Assembly: GCA_030123675.1 (NCBI GenBank)
Contig: JASJYH010000001.1
Span: 1 to 64,000, forward strand
Source: Anaerolineae bacterium
Lineage (GTDB): Bacteria > Chloroflexota > Anaerolineae > Anaerolineales > Villigracilaceae
DNA length: 64,000 nucleotides
Direction of reading: 5' to 3'
Positions 63,253 through 64,000 of this stretch are shown here, piece after piece. How positions within the stretch are numbered: position 1 is the stretch's first letter; each line of letters starts with the position of its first letter. The notes under the pieces were generated by a model. The model was not told where the DNA came from and ran no database searches. It saw only the letters and a program-made list of their open reading frames with translations. Made by a program: the position numbers and the translations under genes.

Positions 63253-63311
63253 GCTGTGCTTGCGGGAGCAAGTCCAAGTTCTGATATTATAGCAAGAAAG
63301 GTATTCGTAAG

Positions 63312-63497
63312 ATGGCCAAATGTGCCCAGTGCGGAAAAACGACAACTTTCGGCCACAATCGGTCGTTTTCAATGCGTGCTACTAATCGCAAGTTTAAACC
63401 TAATTTGCAAAAAGTAACCGTTTTTGAGGGCAATCAAAAGGTTAAAAAATTAATGTGCACCCGTTGTATTCGCACATTGTCTAAATCGAAAGTGTAA
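63312..63497 (+). CDS. rpmB: 50S ribosomal protein L28
   Basis: The 61-residue protein has a Cys-type zinc-binding pattern (CAQCGK near the start, CTRCIR near the end) and the L28 core FGHNRSFSMRATNRKFKPNLQKV. GAAAGG lies ten bases before the ATG. It is monocistronic, with its own promoter and terminator, and divergent from yloU as in many Gram-positive genomes. Confidence 0.95.
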   Translation: MAKCAQCGKTTTFGHNRSFSMRATNRKFKPNLQKVTVFEGNQKVKKLMCTRCIRTLSKSKV

Positions 63498-63527
63498 CTG
63501 TAACTGCCAACTACTTTATTGATCGAT

Positions 63528-63558
63528 AAAATCGCGGCCACTTCCGCGGTTTTTTTTA
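63528..63558 (+). terminator. Rho-independent terminator of rpmB
   Basis: AAATCGCGG-CCACTT-CCGCGGTTT forms a stem with one T-G pair, followed by an extended T-run. Confidence 0.9.
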
Positions 63559-63602
63559 TTTCCATGTTTAATATTGGGGGAGTGATACCAAACCGTTGAA
63601 GA

Positions 63603-64000
63603 TTATAAATCTCTTAATGCTGCGATCCCCGTTGCAATACCGTGTGAATGTTTAAAAATTGCAGTGGCTGCTACAAAAGCATTTGCACCAGCAGCTATCA
63701 TTTTTGGCAGGGTTTCTGAGGAAATTCCTCCGTCGACTTCCAGCCAAGCCGATGATCCAAGCGCATCCAATTTTTCACGGATTTTTGCCACCTTCGCAAC
63801 AGATTCGGGCAGAAATGATTGCCCAGAAAACCCCGGATTAACGCTCATTATTAGGACCAAATCTACCATATTCAGCACAGGGAAAATAGATTCTGCCGGC
63901 GTGCCGGGATTGAGTGTAACGCCTGCCTTACAACCCAACGATTTAATTTCTTGCAAAGTGCTGTGCAGGTGCGGACAGGTCTCTACATGGACGGTCAAAT
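63603..64000 (-). CDS. rpe: Ribulose-phosphate 3-epimerase, N-terminus cut by the window edge
   Basis: About 132 C-terminal residues are visible. Signatures include GVTLNPGTPAESI, VDLVLIMSVNPGFSGQSFLP (with metal-site Met/Asp), AWLEVDGGISSETLPKMIAAGANAFVAATAIF. The family is about 220 residues, so the first third lies beyond 64000. The Met at 63998 is internal. It interconverts ribulose-5-phosphate and xylulose-5-phosphate. Rpe near rpmB-yloU-fakA-recG matches the Bacillus order. Confidence 0.93.
   Translation of the reverse strand, partial: LTVHVETCPHLHSTLQEIKSLGCKAGVTLNPGTPAESIFPVLNMVDLVLIMSVNPGFSGQSFLPESVAKVAKIREKLDALGSSAWLEVDGGISSETLPKMIAAGANAFVAATAIFKHSHGIATGIAALRDL

Noticed and set aside
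1-64000. CRISPR arrays, tRNA or rRNA genes, insertion sequences
   Set aside because: No direct-repeat/spacer arrays, no T-loop/anticodon arrangement and no transposase reading frame were recognised while reading the sequence. A tRNAscan run would be decisive for tRNAs.

Overview
The window reads as a chromosomal segment of a Chloroflexota bacterium, most likely Anaerolineae-like. This is inferred from two large Tyr-rich DUF2298 ('Chlor_Arch_YYY') membrane proteins, several GT39-like membrane glycosyltransferases, a fused gamma/alpha 2-oxoacid:ferredoxin oxidoreductase, and a mix of Firmicutes-like conserved gene neighbourhoods. Base composition looks intermediate, with a clearly AT-richer patch around 39.2-41.4 kb. 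No tRNA, rRNA, CRISPR, transposase or prophage gene was recognised.

Layout. (a) 0-20 kb: cell-surface functions. A Tat-exported sulfatase-fold enzyme, a SAM methyltransferase, a GT39-like protein, a 1632-residue GT39-like/YYY fusion, a DUF952 protein and a second YYY protein come first. They are followed by korA-korB, a membrane-anchored sulfatase-fold enzyme read in the opposite direction, and another GT39-like protein. (b) 19.6-21.7 kb: cmk and two overlapping plsC-type acyltransferases. (c) 21.8-28.4 kb: an origin-type cluster rpmH-rnpA-yidD-[PQQ lipoprotein]-yidC-khpB, then a PfkB kinase, parA and parB. A near-consensus promoter precedes rpmH. (d) 28.6-36 kb: two soluble histidine kinases with an OmpR-type regulator, an XRE/TPR/GNAT group, a V4R-type protein with a lipase, and a DsbA-like thioredoxin. 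(e) 36-41.4 kb: accessory DNA with DUF554, a PduO-type cobalamin adenosyltransferase, a HET-C-like protein, a decayed TAP-type hydrolase lipoprotein, a 119-bp inverted-repeat element and an AT-rich GT39-like gene. (f) 41.5-45.9 kb: yqeY-pgpH-ybeY-dgkA and an endonuclease IV. (g) 46-54.4 kb, minus strand: a broken mscS, a formyltransferase, and one apparent operon holding a Ser/Thr kinase with beta-propeller, a PP2C phosphatase, a J-domain/vWA fusion, an FHA protein, an 80-residue protein and a response regulator. (h) 54.7-64 kb: a DapA-like aldolase, a LipM-like acyltransferase, and a minus-strand group coaD, recG, degV, fakA and asp23/yloU, with rpmB divergent and a partial rpe at the edge.

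The strongest candidate for an undescribed system is the 48.5-54.4 kb signalling operon. It has a clear promoter (TTGTCA-17-TATAAT), a 14-bp perfect palindrome at the predicted transcription start, a probable CTG start for the kinase, and a 13-bp perfect-stem terminator after the last gene. A second window-wide signal is recurrent leaderless architecture: six genes have a TATAAT or TAAAAT box exactly 6-7 nt before their ATG and no Shine-Dalgarno sequence. Two decaying genes were reconstructed: an mscS with an in-frame TAG and a frameshift, and a TAP-type alpha/beta-hydrolase lipoprotein with its catalytic core deleted. All family names come from reading the translations; no database search was run.
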